Assembly: GCF_004402015.1 (NCBI RefSeq)
Contig: NZ_SOPW01000007.1
Span: 62,001 to 126,000, forward strand
Length of the DNA stretch: 64,000 bases
Direction: 5' to 3'
Origin: Filobacillus milosensis
Lineage (GTDB): Bacteria; Bacillota; Bacilli; Bacillales; Alkalibacillaceae
Shown here: piece by piece, positions 52,408-60,514 of the stretch
Numbering within the stretch: the stretch's first letter is position 1
Layout: each line of letters starts with the position of its first letter
Translations under genes and position numbers: made by a program
The notes under the pieces: model-generated
The model's database searches: none
Seen by the model: only the letters and a program-made list of their open reading frames with translations
What the model was told of the DNA's origin: nothing

Positions 52408-53115
52408 GTTAAAAATCCCCTTTCTCTTGTATCCTGTTTCCAATGTATCATACCCCGTAAAGGTATTCAAATGACTTGTTTTAATATTTAGATTTTCATT
52501 TAAATTTTCCCTTATATTTTCTAAACCTAAACGTTTTACAAACTTAGGGAATTTCTCTCGTTTTCGCCCCTGTTGTCGATATAACTCCAGAATTTGATCA
52601 ACCAACTCATATAATTCTTCTGGAGCCAAGTGATCCGCAAATAATTCTCCTACTCTTGCATTATACCCTTTCGCTTGTCCACCTATGTATAGCTGATAAT
52701 GATCTTTTTTCTTCATGACACCTATATCATTAACTAAGGGTTCTCCACATCCAACAGGACAGCCAGTATATGCCGGCCTTAATGTAAAGGGTACATCCTG
52801 ACCTGCAATTCTTTTATTTAATTCTTTAGCTACTGGCATCCCCTCTTCTTCTTCACCTTTACAGAAATTACAAGTTCTTAAATTTTTCACATAATTTCCG
52901 ACTTTATAATAATGAAGCCCGACTTCGTCAAATTTTCTCTTAGCATCTTCTATTTGGTCTTCAGGTATTTTAACTATTAATTGTTGAAGAGTTGTTAATT
53001 CCACTCTTTCATCCTCTTCTAAATATTCCATCAAAACCATTAACTGTTTAGGCTTTAGCCACGCGCCAAAATCAATACCACCGTTTACAGCTAAGGGGAT
53101 TTTATTAACGCCCAT
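52198..53115 (-). CDS. Nitrite/sulfite-reductase-like Fe-S protein fused in frame to CopZ (305 aa)
   Basis: Residues 1-~215 resemble a short nitrite/sulfite reductase half (ferredoxin-like LAVNGGIDFGAWLKPKQL, then cluster Cys in TCNFCKGEEEEGMPV and YTGCPVGCGEPLVNDIGV). A ~20-residue linker (HLNTFTGYDTLETGYKRKGIF) leads without a stop into complete CopZ. A redox domain joined to a copper chaperone recalls Archaeoglobus CopZ, though that redox domain is unrelated. Start ATG after GGAGGTATTACACG. A CsoR-like box lies upstream. The fusion could also come from loss of a stop codon. Confidence 0.78.
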   Translation of the reverse strand: MGVNKIPLAVNGGIDFGAWLKPKQLMVLMEYLEEDERVELTTLQQLIVKIPEDQIEDAKRKFDEVGLHYYKVGNYVKNLRTCNFCKGEEEEGMPVAKELNKRIAGQDVPFTLRPAYTGCPVGCGEPLVNDIGVMKKKDHYQLYIGGQAKGYNARVGELFADHLAPEELYELVDQILELYRQQGRKREKFPKFVKRLGLENIRENLNENLNIKTSHLNTFTGYDTLETGYKRKGIFNMKELTLNVQGMSCGHCVSSVEGALNELDGVSDVNVDLGEGKVDVKYDESKVSVNQIKDAIDDQGYDVVA

Positions 53116-53155
53116 CGTGTAATACCTCCAAAAGTTGTTTTGTAAGGATTATAGC

Positions 53156-53172
53156 ATACCCCCGTTATGTAT
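53156..53172 (-). promoter_or_regulatory. CsoR-type operator before the reductase-copZ gene
   Basis: ATACCCCCGTTATGTAT, near-identical to the box before csoR (51543), 40 bp before the reductase start. Confidence 0.8.
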
Positions 53173-53242
53173 ACAATTAAACTTAGTTATTAAACAAGCA
53201 TATTTACTAAGCTACTCGTATAATTTATTAGTGAGGCATTTT

Positions 53243-53259
53243 ATATCCCAAGGGGGTAT
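53243..53259 (+). promoter_or_regulatory. Possible third CsoR-type box
   Basis: ATATCCCAAGGGGGTAT is a palindrome-like ATAYCCC..GGGGTAT; it overlaps the ribosome site of the next gene, so it may be coincidental. Confidence 0.4.
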
Positions 53260-53263
53260 CTCA

Positions 53264-53785
53264 ATGAATATAACTCTGTATTCAATTACTGTTCTAGTCA
53301 TAAACTTATTGGCTATACTTATCTTTATACGTCAATCGAATCGCGCAATGGAGTCGATGATTACAACTATGTGCTTAAGTACTTCATTTGGTTTAATAAT
53401 AGGCTTTATCACTTGGATTCATTTTTATGAACAACCTCTAATTGCTACCCTTATATCTATCGCAATTGGTTCAATTATAGGAAGTATAATAGGAACAAAA
53501 TTTGGTCATAACACTCAAATAGAAGGTCTATTCTCAGGTTTAATGGCTTCTATGATGGCAGTAATGCTTATCATGATGTTTAATGTAGCTGATGGTCTAT
53601 TTTTACTTATGGTCGGTTTAGCTTTTTTAAGTGGTATCACCCTTCTGTCTATCGCTAGGTCACATAAATTGAACTATAGACTATTATTATTATCATGCAT
53701 TGTTATGACATTAATCTTTTTGTATTTTCCAAGTGAATTAGACCGACAACATTCTCCTATTGATTATCATCAGATTCGTCATTAA
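53264..53785 (+). CDS. Polytopic membrane protein divergent from the copper genes (173 aa)
   Basis: Five or six spans with Met-rich segments (GLMASMMAVMLIMMFNVADG). No known family is recognised. Its place opposite a CsoR-boxed copper gene and its Met-rich span make a copper-related role plausible but unproven. ATG 53264 behind AAGGGGGTATCTCA; a longer frame to 53135 lacks a ribosome site and is rejected. Confidence 0.72.
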   Translation: MNITLYSITVLVINLLAILIFIRQSNRAMESMITTMCLSTSFGLIIGFITWIHFYEQPLIATLISIAIGSIIGSIIGTKFGHNTQIEGLFSGLMASMMAVMLIMMFNVADGLFLLMVGLAFLSGITLLSIARSHKLNYRLLLLSCIVMTLIFLYFPSELDRQHSPIDYHQIRH

Positions 53786-53812
53786 TCCCTTTTTAAAGTG
53801 GATTGAAATCAC

Positions 53813-53841
53813 TTGTCATAATATGTATTAATAGTTATAAT
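53813..53841 (+). promoter_or_regulatory. Sigma-A promoter of the antitoxin RNA
   Basis: TTGTCA (53813-53818) and a perfect TATAAT (53836-53841) are 17 bp apart, pointing toward the 3' end of the toxin gene on the other strand. Confidence 0.8.
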
Positions 53842-53847
53842 AAAAAT

Positions 53848-53985
53848 ATAAATTACTCATAGAATAAAATAACCGCTGGTGCTGTCACACCAACGGTTAC
53901 GTACAATAGCCCTTTAAAGGGGCAGCTCGCATTGGGAAAAGTAACTACCCTAACGCTTACCAGGCATGAGGGTGGTTACTTTTTT
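53848..53985 (+). ncRNA. Antisense antitoxin RNA of a type I toxin-antitoxin system
   Basis: From the promoter at 53813 a ~135-nt RNA would run to the hairpin GTAACTACCCT/AGGGTGGTTAC (one G-T pair) followed by seven T at 53979-53985. It is fully complementary to the toxin mRNA 3' untranslated region and its last codons, the layout of BsrG/SR4 and TxpA/RatA. It also contains the hairpin at 53871-53898. Confidence 0.72.
53871..53898 (-). terminator. Terminator of the toxin mRNA
   Basis: AACCGCTGGTG pairs with CACCAACGGTT (one mismatch) around a 6-nt loop; ATTTTATT follows on the minus strand, ~80 bp past the toxin stop. Confidence 0.75.
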
Positions 53986-54053
53986 TCTGACAGTAACAGT
54001 ACCACGAATGATCCAAAGGTCAACATGATCATTATGGCCTCAAAAACCGTCAT
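53976..54053 (-). CDS. Type I toxin, BsrG/TxpA holin-like family (25 aa)
   Basis: A 25-residue membrane peptide MTVFEAIMIM-LTFGSFVVLLLSEKK with the family pattern (T-V-[FY]-E, one span with FGS, Lys tail). ATG 54053 with AAAGGGGGTG six bases upstream; ATG 54059 is too close to it. Expression should depolarise or damage the membrane unless the antisense RNA at 53848-53985 triggers mRNA decay. Too short for standard gene callers. Confidence 0.78.
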   Translation of the reverse strand: MTVFEAIMIMLTFGSFVVLLLSEKK

Positions 54054-54195
54054 AGGCATCACCCCCTTTTTCTTCAAATGAGGGGCGAGTCACCACCCTT
54101 AATAGCCTTATTGTACAACTTACATTTTAACAAAATTATGCATGAAATAACAGAACATATATTCCTAATGAAAAAGTAGGGTTCCAAGATAAATT

Positions 54196-54224
54196 AACGC
54201 CCACTAGGAGTCCTAGTAGGCGTT
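54196..54224 (-). terminator. Terminator of the acidic coiled-coil protein gene
   Basis: AACGCCCACTAGG pairs with CCTAGTAGGCGTT (one mismatch); four bases past the gene end at 54229. Confidence 0.82.
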
Positions 54225-54228
54225 ATAA

Positions 54229-55263
54229 TTAATCGTCATCGCGGTCCTCTTCGTCGTCATCTTCTTCTTCTTCTTCTTCTTCTTTGTCTTCATCTTCGTC
54301 GTCGTCATCGTCATCATCATCTTCTTTGTCTTCATCTTCGTGACGGTCCTTTTCTCTTTCCTCATCTTCTTCTCGCTCTTCTTCACGGTTTTCTTCTAGC
54401 TTCTCAATCTTCTCTTCTAACTTTTCTAATGTTTTTTCTGCTTTATCTTCTGCCTTAGATTTAGCCTTTTCAGTTTTCCATTCTAATTTTTCTAGAATTT
54501 TATCGATTTTCCACTCTGCTTTTTCGATTATTTCTTCAGCTTTATCTTCACTTTCAACTTTTGCTAGTTCACGTTCTAATTCAGCAAAAACTTTTGCCAA
54601 TTTACGTTCAGCCTCTTTTTCAGCTTTATCTAATTTTTTTACTGTCTTTTCTTTTTCTTTTGCTAATTTAGCTTCTGCTTTTTCAACTTTTTTAGTTGCT
54701 TTGTCCTTTTCTTCAGATTCATCAGCTTTCTCTTCATCAGTAGTTTCCTCTTCTTCTGTTTCTTCCTTAGTATCTTCTGATGATTCTTCATTCTGACTTA
54801 CCAATACGCGTTCAAGTTCATCTTTCGTGTCTTGAGATAATTTTTCATGTTCTAATAATTCTTTAAGACTAATTGTTTGTTGTTCTTTGTTTTCTTCAAC
54901 TTTTTCTTCTACCTCAGTAACGTCTTCGCCTTTACTTTTAGCCTCTTCGATATTTTTCTTAATTTCTTCTAAATGCATTTCGTATTCTTTGAATAACTCA
55001 TCAACTTCTTCTTGATTGTCTTTTTCCAGAAGTTCTTGAATTTCAGCTAAACGCTCCTCAGCAAAACCATCTTGTAAAAGAGCTTTAACAGCCTCATTTT
55101 CTGTTAATTCATATTCAGCTTGTTCCATGAAACGACTCATGTCATAAACTTCTGACTCCGGGCTAACATGAGATGATTCTTCCTTATCGGTGTTTTCTTG
55201 TGCGAATACTGTTCCACCGATTAATAAAGTAGTCGTAATTAATGCTAATAATAGTTTTTTCAA
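54229..55263 (-). CDS. Secreted acidic coiled-coil protein (DUF5667-like, 344 aa)
   Basis: A signal peptide (LLLALITTTLLIGGTVFA) precedes a DUF5667-like helical region (residues ~50-160, TENEAVKALLQDGFAEERLAE), then a long charged Glu/Lys coiled coil (~165-300) and a C-terminal tail of almost pure Asp/Glu (last ~45 residues). The poly-acid tail suggests binding of calcium or cell-wall cations; function unknown. TTG start after AAAGGGTGAGGTTATT. Confidence 0.78.
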   Translation of the reverse strand: MKKLLLALITTTLLIGGTVFAQENTDKEESSHVSPESEVYDMSRFMEQAEYELTENEAVKALLQDGFAEERLAEIQELLEKDNQEEVDELFKEYEMHLEEIKKNIEEAKSKGEDVTEVEEKVEENKEQQTISLKELLEHEKLSQDTKDELERVLVSQNEESSEDTKEETEEEETTDEEKADESEEKDKATKKVEKAEAKLAKEKEKTVKKLDKAEKEAERKLAKVFAELERELAKVESEDKAEEIIEKAEWKIDKILEKLEWKTEKAKSKAEDKAEKTLEKLEEKIEKLEENREEEREEDEEREKDRHEDEDKEDDDDDDDDEDEDKEEEEEEEDDDEEDRDDD

Positions 55264-55281
55264 AATAACCTCACCCTTTTC

Positions 55282-55803
55282 TTATTTTTGTAAATTGACA
55301 GCCGATTGAAACTCCTTAATAGATGCTTTTACTTCATCATAGACATCAGTCTTAGATAGAAAACTTAGTACCAGAGTTTGTTGGTCATGTTGAGTAATAT
55401 AGACATCAGTTCGGATACTTTCTTCGTGTTTAGAGTGATAAGAAAAATGTCCATCCTCTTCCTTTAAGACTTCAACGTCACCTGCTCCATTCAATAATTC
55501 ATTCTTCAACTGTTCGAAAGACTTATCTGTATTAATAACTGAAGCAATCGCTTTCAAATTTTGGTGATTGAAATTCACTGTAAGTGGATCTTCTTTTTCC
55601 TTACCTACGGACCAACCAGAAACTTCTGATACAACAAGTCCACCTTTTTTATACAATGCTTCTTGTTGTGTGTCTTCCTTTTTTGCCTGTTCTTCTTGTT
55701 GCTCTGTTTTTTGTGGTTGTTCTTCTTTTTCTTCAGCATCTGCGCCACATCCAGATAGAACTAACAATCCAGCTGTCAAAGTAAGCAATAATTTGTTAAG
55801 CAT
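55282..55803 (-). CDS. Lipoprotein of unknown function (173 aa)
   Basis: The lipobox VLSGCG is followed by a Glu/Gln-rich linker and a ~110-residue domain (VSEVSGWSVGKEKEDPLTVNF..FEQLKNELLNGAGD) resembling photosystem PsbP-like/DUF-type folded modules only loosely. It lies 18 bp before the acidic coiled-coil gene, likely one operon. ATG after GAGGGAGAGGTACTTAA. Confidence 0.68.
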   Translation of the reverse strand: MLNKLLLTLTAGLLVLSGCGADAEEKEEQPQKTEQQEEQAKKEDTQQEALYKKGGLVVSEVSGWSVGKEKEDPLTVNFNHQNLKAIASVINTDKSFEQLKNELLNGAGDVEVLKEEDGHFSYHSKHEESIRTDVYITQHDQQTLVLSFLSKTDVYDEVKASIKEFQSAVNLQK

Positions 55804-55872
55804 TTAAGTACCTCTCCCTCAATCAATCTACCCATAAACTACGGGTAAGAGGTTAATTTTTTGAGGGTCTTT

Positions 55873-56517
55873 TTACTTTTTTCCTTGCCATTCGTCAAAA
55901 AATTCAGCAAGAAATTGTTCCATGTATTCATGTCGATCTTTAGCAATTTCGTATCCGATTTTTGTATTCATCAGATCTTTCAATTTAAGTAATTTTTCAT
56001 AAAAATGATTAATCGTTGTGCCTTCGTTGCTTCTGTATTCTTCATGGGTCATGGACTCACGTGGTTGGGAAACAGGATTATGAATGATATTCCCTACCGA
56101 ACCAGCATAAGTAAAACATCTAGCAATCCCAATCGCACCGATGGCGTCTAATCGATCTGCATCTTGCACAACTTGCGCTTCTAAGTTTGTGAGCTCCGCC
56201 CCGTTACCACCTTTAAACGAGATGGTTTTCGTAATGTCGATAATATGAAGTCGTTTTGATTCATCTATTTCCAATTGTTTTAACCAATCCTCAACTTTTT
56301 TCTCCGCAGCTTGAAGATCATCATTGAGTTTCTCATCCGCCACGTCATGTAGTAATGCCGCCATCGTACAAATGAATTCGTCCGCACCTTCTTCTGACGC
56401 AATTCTTCTCGTCATTTTTGTTACACGTTCGATATGCCACCAGTCATGACCAGAGCCTTCTCCTTCAAGTTCACTTCTCACAAAATCAGCTGTTCGTTGA
56501 ATAATTTCATCATCCAT
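55873..56517 (-). CDS. ypgQ: HD-domain phosphohydrolase (YpgQ-like)
   Basis: The 214-aa protein has the metal-binding His/Asp set of the HD superfamily: HDWWHIERV, LLHDVADEK and VQDADRLDAIGAIGIAR. B. subtilis YpgQ-type members hydrolyse (deoxy)nucleoside triphosphates to pyrophosphate. Substrate not established here. ATG after CGGAGGGTTAGAA. Confidence 0.87.
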   Translation of the reverse strand: MDDEIIQRTADFVRSELEGEGSGHDWWHIERVTKMTRRIASEEGADEFICTMAALLHDVADEKLNDDLQAAEKKVEDWLKQLEIDESKRLHIIDITKTISFKGGNGAELTNLEAQVVQDADRLDAIGAIGIARCFTYAGSVGNIIHNPVSQPRESMTHEEYRSNEGTTINHFYEKLLKLKDLMNTKIGYEIAKDRHEYMEQFLAEFFDEWQGKK

Positions 56518-56570
56518 TTCTAACCCTCCGCACTTTTGTGATATTTCTACAAATTATATCAAAAATTTAA

Positions 56571-56702
56571 CTGCTAATAATTTAAAAATTACCACCAGTA
56601 AAAGTTAAAAGACCGCTAGAAAAATTTTTAGAACCGCTAATAAAGCTTCGAAAACCGCTAATATTTCCTAGAAAACTCCAAAAAACTCTACCTTCCCCAA
56701 AC
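56571..56702. repeat. Phased array: CCGCTA-like cores every 21 bp
   Basis: CTGCTA at 56571, CCACCA at 56592, CCGCTA at 56613, 56634 and 56655, then degenerate CTCCAA at 56676 and CCAAAC at 56697: every step is exactly 21 bp. Five are clear. It lies between the HD-domain gene start and the TPP riboswitch. Confidence 0.85.
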
Positions 56703-56796
56703 AATTCAGCCGACTATAAAATTCTGAATTCACTGTTTACAATCTTTCAACTATTAGTTATTCTTTAAATGTAAGAAAACTGCATAACCGATCAAA

Positions 56797-56882
56797 ACAC
56801 TAGGGGAGCTACTTTAAGTGGCTGAGAAGGCTGAGCCTGACCCTTATGACCCGATCTAGATAATACTAGCGTGGGGAAGTGT
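56797..56882 (+). promoter_or_regulatory. TPP (THI-box) riboswitch
   Basis: P1 ACACT/AGTGT encloses the conserved core: AGGGGAGC, GGCTGAGA, GACCC..TATGACCCGATCTAGATAATACTAGCGTGGGGAAGT, typical THI element. It controls ykoFEDC and switches off expression when thiamine pyrophosphate is bound. Confidence 0.97.
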
Positions 56883-56923
56883 AGTGAGGCTGTTAAACTA
56901 TTCATTCTTTAAATATACAGGCG

Positions 56924-56957
56924 AACTGCATTCCCACGGGAGTGCAGTTTTTTTATG
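56924..56957 (+). terminator. Riboswitch-controlled terminator
   Basis: AACTGCATTCCC pairs with GGGAGTGCAGTT (one mismatch) around a very short loop, followed by seven T, 42 nt past the aptamer. TPP binding should favour it, stopping transcription before ykoF. Confidence 0.88.
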
Positions 56958-56983
56958 TAAAAAATTTAGAGGAGGAGTTTCAG

Positions 56984-57571
56984 ATGACTAACGAATGTGG
57001 AACAAGTAGAATTGCGGGGTGCCAATTTACTCTCTACCCGATGAGCGACAAGTTTGTGGATATTATTTTGTCAGCTCTTGATAAGGTGGATACGTCCAAA
57101 GTATGGAAAGACACTGATGATGTAAGCACCTGCATTCGAGGAAAAATGGTGCACATTTTTGATGTGACACAAGCGATTTTTCTTCATGCGGCTAAAACAG
57201 GTGAACATGTTGCTATGAGCGGGACGTTTTCGATCGGTTGTCCTGGAGATTCATCAGGGGATGTGTTCATGGACGAGAATGATCAGCCCCAAAACAAAGC
57301 TGGCATACAAGATATTAAACAACAGGCAGGATGTAAATTCGCCCTTTATCCTATGGGGCACGAAGATTATATGAAAAAAATTATGGATCAAATTGATCTA
57401 TCAAAAAGTCGTGGGGTTGAAGTCAGTGAATCACATTACGCCACACGATTAGACGGTGATGTGAAAGATATCTTCAACACATTACAAGAATCCTTTGACC
57501 AAGTTCAGCAAGTCGTATCACACGTCACGATGACTTTTACAATATCGGCGAATAGTCCATCCAATAAATAA
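56984..57571 (+). CDS. ykoF: YkoF, thiamine/HMP-binding protein
   Basis: The 195-aa protein has two YkoF-type domains (SRIAGCQFTLYPMSDKFVDI and QQAGCKFALYPMGHEDYMKK). B. subtilis YkoF binds thiamine in solution and is thought to help uptake of the HMP precursor. First gene behind the TPP riboswitch; ATG 56984 after GAGGAGGAGTTTCAG. Confidence 0.92.
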   Translation: MTNECGTSRIAGCQFTLYPMSDKFVDIILSALDKVDTSKVWKDTDDVSTCIRGKMVHIFDVTQAIFLHAAKTGEHVAMSGTFSIGCPGDSSGDVFMDENDQPQNKAGIQDIKQQAGCKFALYPMGHEDYMKKIMDQIDLSKSRGVEVSESHYATRLDGDVKDIFNTLQESFDQVQQVVSHVTMTFTISANSPSNK

Positions 57572-57585
57572 GGGGGTTTCTCAAA

Positions 57586-58188
57586 ATGAATCAATGGAAG
57601 TTAAAAGAAATTGTATTAATGTCCATTTTAGGTGTAGTCTTTGGTTTTATTTATCTTGCGTTTTTTGGTGTAGGAAAAATATTTACAGGCCTACTAGCAC
57701 CATTTGGTTTAGGTGATTTAGGTTACGAAGTGATCTACGGTATATGGTTTATTGTTTCAGTCATTGCCGCTTATATTATCCGGAAGCCTGGTGCTGCTCT
57801 TATGGCTGAGATGATAGCAGCACTAGTTGAAGTTCTTGCTGGGTCAACGACAGGACCAAGCTTATTACTATCTGGTTTTGTTCAAGGTTTAGGAGCTGAA
57901 CTCGCATTTGCACTAACTAGATACAAAGATTATCGTCTGCGAATCTTGATTTTCTCAGGTGTCGGCGCAGCATTATTAAGTTTCCCTTATCATTATTTCA
58001 CTGCCGGGTTTGACGCTTATGCACCATGGGTTCTTACTTTAATGTTTATTGCACGAGTCATCAGCGCTATTATAATCACGGGGATTATCGGTAAGTTTGT
58101 CAGTGACCAGCTGGCGAAAACAGGCGTGTTACGTGGTTATGCGTTAGGTAAAGAGCTTCAAGAAAAGCGTGAAAGAAATGCAGCGTAA
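57586..58188 (+). CDS. ykoE: YkoE, ECF transporter S component for thiamine precursor
   Basis: The 200-aa membrane protein has six spans and the YkoE pattern (KPGAALMAEMIAALVEVLAGS, SGFVQGLGAELAFALTRYKD). It is the substrate-binding S component of the energy-coupling-factor transporter formed with YkoD and YkoC. ATG after AAGGGGGTTTCTCAAA. Confidence 0.92.
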   Translation: MNQWKLKEIVLMSILGVVFGFIYLAFFGVGKIFTGLLAPFGLGDLGYEVIYGIWFIVSVIAAYIIRKPGAALMAEMIAALVEVLAGSTTGPSLLLSGFVQGLGAELAFALTRYKDYRLRILIFSGVGAALLSFPYHYFTAGFDAYAPWVLTLMFIARVISAIIITGIIGKFVSDQLAKTGVLRGYALGKELQEKRERNAA

Positions 58189-59752
58189 GCCTTTAATTAA
58201 ACTGAAGGATTTCTCTTTTTCTTATGAAAAAAAGCAAAATCCTATTCTTCAGAACCTGAATTTCTCCATTTATAAGGGAGAATCAACACTGTTAATGGGA
58301 GGTAGCGGTTCAGGTAAAAGCACACTCGCGCTCTGTTTAAACGGTTTATATCCTGAAGCAGTTGAAGGTTTTTCGTCTGGTGAAATTTATTACCGTGAAA
58401 GAAACATTAATGATTTTGAAAGTGGAGAGCTCAACCAGAATATTGGTATTGTTTTTCAAGATCCTGAAAGTCAATTTTGTATGATTCGAGTAGAAGATGA
58501 ACTGGCTTTTACGTTAGAAAATTTATCTGTCCCACCTTCTGAAATGCGCTCTAGAATTGAAGAGGTTCTTAAACAAGTAAATATGAGTGAGTTTATCGAG
58601 AGTAAAATTCACGAGCTATCAGGTGGTCAAAAACAAAAAATCGCTTTAGCTTCAGTATTATTAATGGAACCTGAATTGCTAATATTAGACGAACCAACTG
58701 CAAATCTTGATCCATTATCAAGCTTGGAGTTCATCGAGTTAATCGGTGAGCTTCAAACAAAGATAGATATGAGTATTCTGGTGATTGAACATCAAGCGGA
58801 TGACTGGTTGCCTTTGATTAATCGAGTGATTGTATTAAATCAAAGCGGTGAGCTTTTAGAAGATGGCTCGCCAAGTGAGATTTTCACTAAGGAGACGCAA
58901 CGCCTAGAAAATCAGGGACTCTTTTTACCTAAACAGTATACCGGTGCACCAACAAGAAAAAGAATCCCTTCACTTATAAAAAATGCGCAACCATGTCTGG
59001 ACTTGAAAGATGTTGCTTTTAAACGAAAAAATAAAGCTATATTAAACCATGTAAGTTTTAATATTCATGAAGGTGAATTCGTTGCAATCGTTGGTCAAAA
59101 TGGGGCTGGAAAGTCGACATTACTACAGTTAATGTCTCGTTTAATGCAACCTAATGAAGGCGAAATTAAACTTTACAATACTCCACTCAATGATTGGACC
59201 GAAAAAGAATTAAGACATGTTACAGGTTTTGTTTTTCAAAACCCAGAGCACCAATTTATTACCGATACGGTTTATGACGAAATCGTTTTTGGTATGAAAC
59301 TGAACAATGAGCCAGATGAAAAGATAGAATCCGTAGCAAGTAATCTTTTAAGAGCATTTCATTTAACTGATCATAAGTGGAGTAACCCCTTCACCTTAAG
59401 TGGAGGTCAAAAACGTCGATTAAGTGTAGCGACTATGTTAGATGAAACCCCTGGATTACTGTTATTTGATGAACCAACATTTGGTCAGGATGCCCAAACG
59501 ACAAATGAACTTATGAAAATCGTAACTGAATTAAAAATGAAAGGCACTTCCATCGTTTTTGTCACACATGACATGGATTTAGTGGATATTTACAGTGATC
59601 GAGTCATTGTACTCAACGAGGGAAGCCTGGCTTTTGATGGTCATCCAGACGATCTGTGGAAAAATGATGAATTATTAGCTGAGGCCAGATTAAGAAAGCC
59701 TTATCGTTTAGAAAAGGCGGGTGAAGCAGTTGATCTCGTCAATCAACCCTAG
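58178..59752 (+). CDS. ykoD: YkoD, double ATPase of the ECF thiamine-precursor transporter
   Basis: The ~524-aa protein has two ABC modules fused: module 1 with GGSGSGKSTLAL, LSGGQKQKIALAS and LLILDEPTANLDP; module 2 (from about residue 270) with GQNGAGKSTLLQ, LSGGQKRRLSVAT and LLLFDEPTFGQDA. It replaces the usual EcfA/EcfA' pair. ATG 58178 lies 11 bp inside the ykoE end; GTG 58169 is an alternative, both with weak ribosome sites. Confidence 0.9.
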   Translation: MQRKPLIKLKDFSFSYEKKQNPILQNLNFSIYKGESTLLMGGSGSGKSTLALCLNGLYPEAVEGFSSGEIYYRERNINDFESGELNQNIGIVFQDPESQFCMIRVEDELAFTLENLSVPPSEMRSRIEEVLKQVNMSEFIESKIHELSGGQKQKIALASVLLMEPELLILDEPTANLDPLSSLEFIELIGELQTKIDMSILVIEHQADDWLPLINRVIVLNQSGELLEDGSPSEIFTKETQRLENQGLFLPKQYTGAPTRKRIPSLIKNAQPCLDLKDVAFKRKNKAILNHVSFNIHEGEFVAIVGQNGAGKSTLLQLMSRLMQPNEGEIKLYNTPLNDWTEKELRHVTGFVFQNPEHQFITDTVYDEIVFGMKLNNEPDEKIESVASNLLRAFHLTDHKWSNPFTLSGGQKRRLSVATMLDETPGLLLFDEPTFGQDAQTTNELMKIVTELKMKGTSIVFVTHDMDLVDIYSDRVIVLNEGSLAFDGHPDDLWKNDELLAEARLRKPYRLEKAGEAVDLVNQP

Positions 59753-60509
59753 TGTTAAAGGGATCTCAATCCTGATACCAGGTATTTTACTAAGCTTAGC
59801 GTTTGATGTCATTACGCCACTCGTATTTCTAATATTTATTTTAACAATCACTTTTTTATTCGGAGATGTATCTATAAAAAGATGGCTGATGTTCTTTGCT
59901 CCACTTTCCTTGTTTGCATTAGGATTAGCTTGGACATCTATGCTTCATACGAACGAAAAATACTCAGGGGGTGAGCTGCTGGTCGACTTTTGGTGGATCG
60001 ATATTACAACAGGCAGTCTACAAGTAGGGGTCAGCTTAGCATTAAGGTCTATGTGCTTTATTTCACTTTCACTACTCTTTGCACTAACGACTGACTCTAC
60101 TAAATTAATGTTAAGTTTGATGCAACAGTTAAAGCTACCGCCAAAATTGACCTATGGAATTTTAGCCGGATATCGCTTTTTACCTTTATTTAAGCACGAA
60201 CTCGATCTATTACGTCAAGCTCACCAGATTCGGGGCGTTAGTCGTAAAAAAGGCATTCGCGCGCGTTTTGGACGAATGAAACGATACTTGATTCCATTAT
60301 TAGCAAATGCGATTCGAAAATCTGAGCGAGTCGCGAATGCCATGGAATCTAAGGGTTTCACAGGGGATCGAAACCGTACTCACTACCATGAGATGAGGGT
60401 CCGATCACGCGATTGGGTATTTTTGAGCTCCATGGTGGCTGCTCTAATCTTTGCCTTCTACTTGTCTTACGAATTAGGGTATTTGAATATATTTGGTCGA
60501 ACGTTTTAA
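59730..60509 (+). CDS. ykoC: YkoC, ECF transporter T component
   Basis: The 259-aa membrane coupling protein has about five spans. The coupling-helix region has RGVSRKKGIRARFGRMKRYL and AMESKGF near the C terminus, equivalent to the two Ala-Arg-Gly motifs of EcfT. TTG 59730 follows AAAGGCGGGTGAAGCAG and overlaps the ykoD end; GTG 59721 overlaps the ribosome site. Last gene of the TPP-riboswitch operon. Confidence 0.88.
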   Translation: MISSINPSVKGISILIPGILLSLAFDVITPLVFLIFILTITFLFGDVSIKRWLMFFAPLSLFALGLAWTSMLHTNEKYSGGELLVDFWWIDITTGSLQVGVSLALRSMCFISLSLLFALTTDSTKLMLSLMQQLKLPPKLTYGILAGYRFLPLFKHELDLLRQAHQIRGVSRKKGIRARFGRMKRYLIPLLANAIRKSERVANAMESKGFTGDRNRTHYHEMRVRSRDWVFLSSMVAALIFAFYLSYELGYLNIFGRTF

Positions 60510-60514
60510 ATAGA

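Noticed and set aside
53135-53263. N-terminal extension of the 173-aa membrane protein
   Set aside because: It covers the CsoR-type operator and promoter region and has no ribosome site; ATG 53264 has one.
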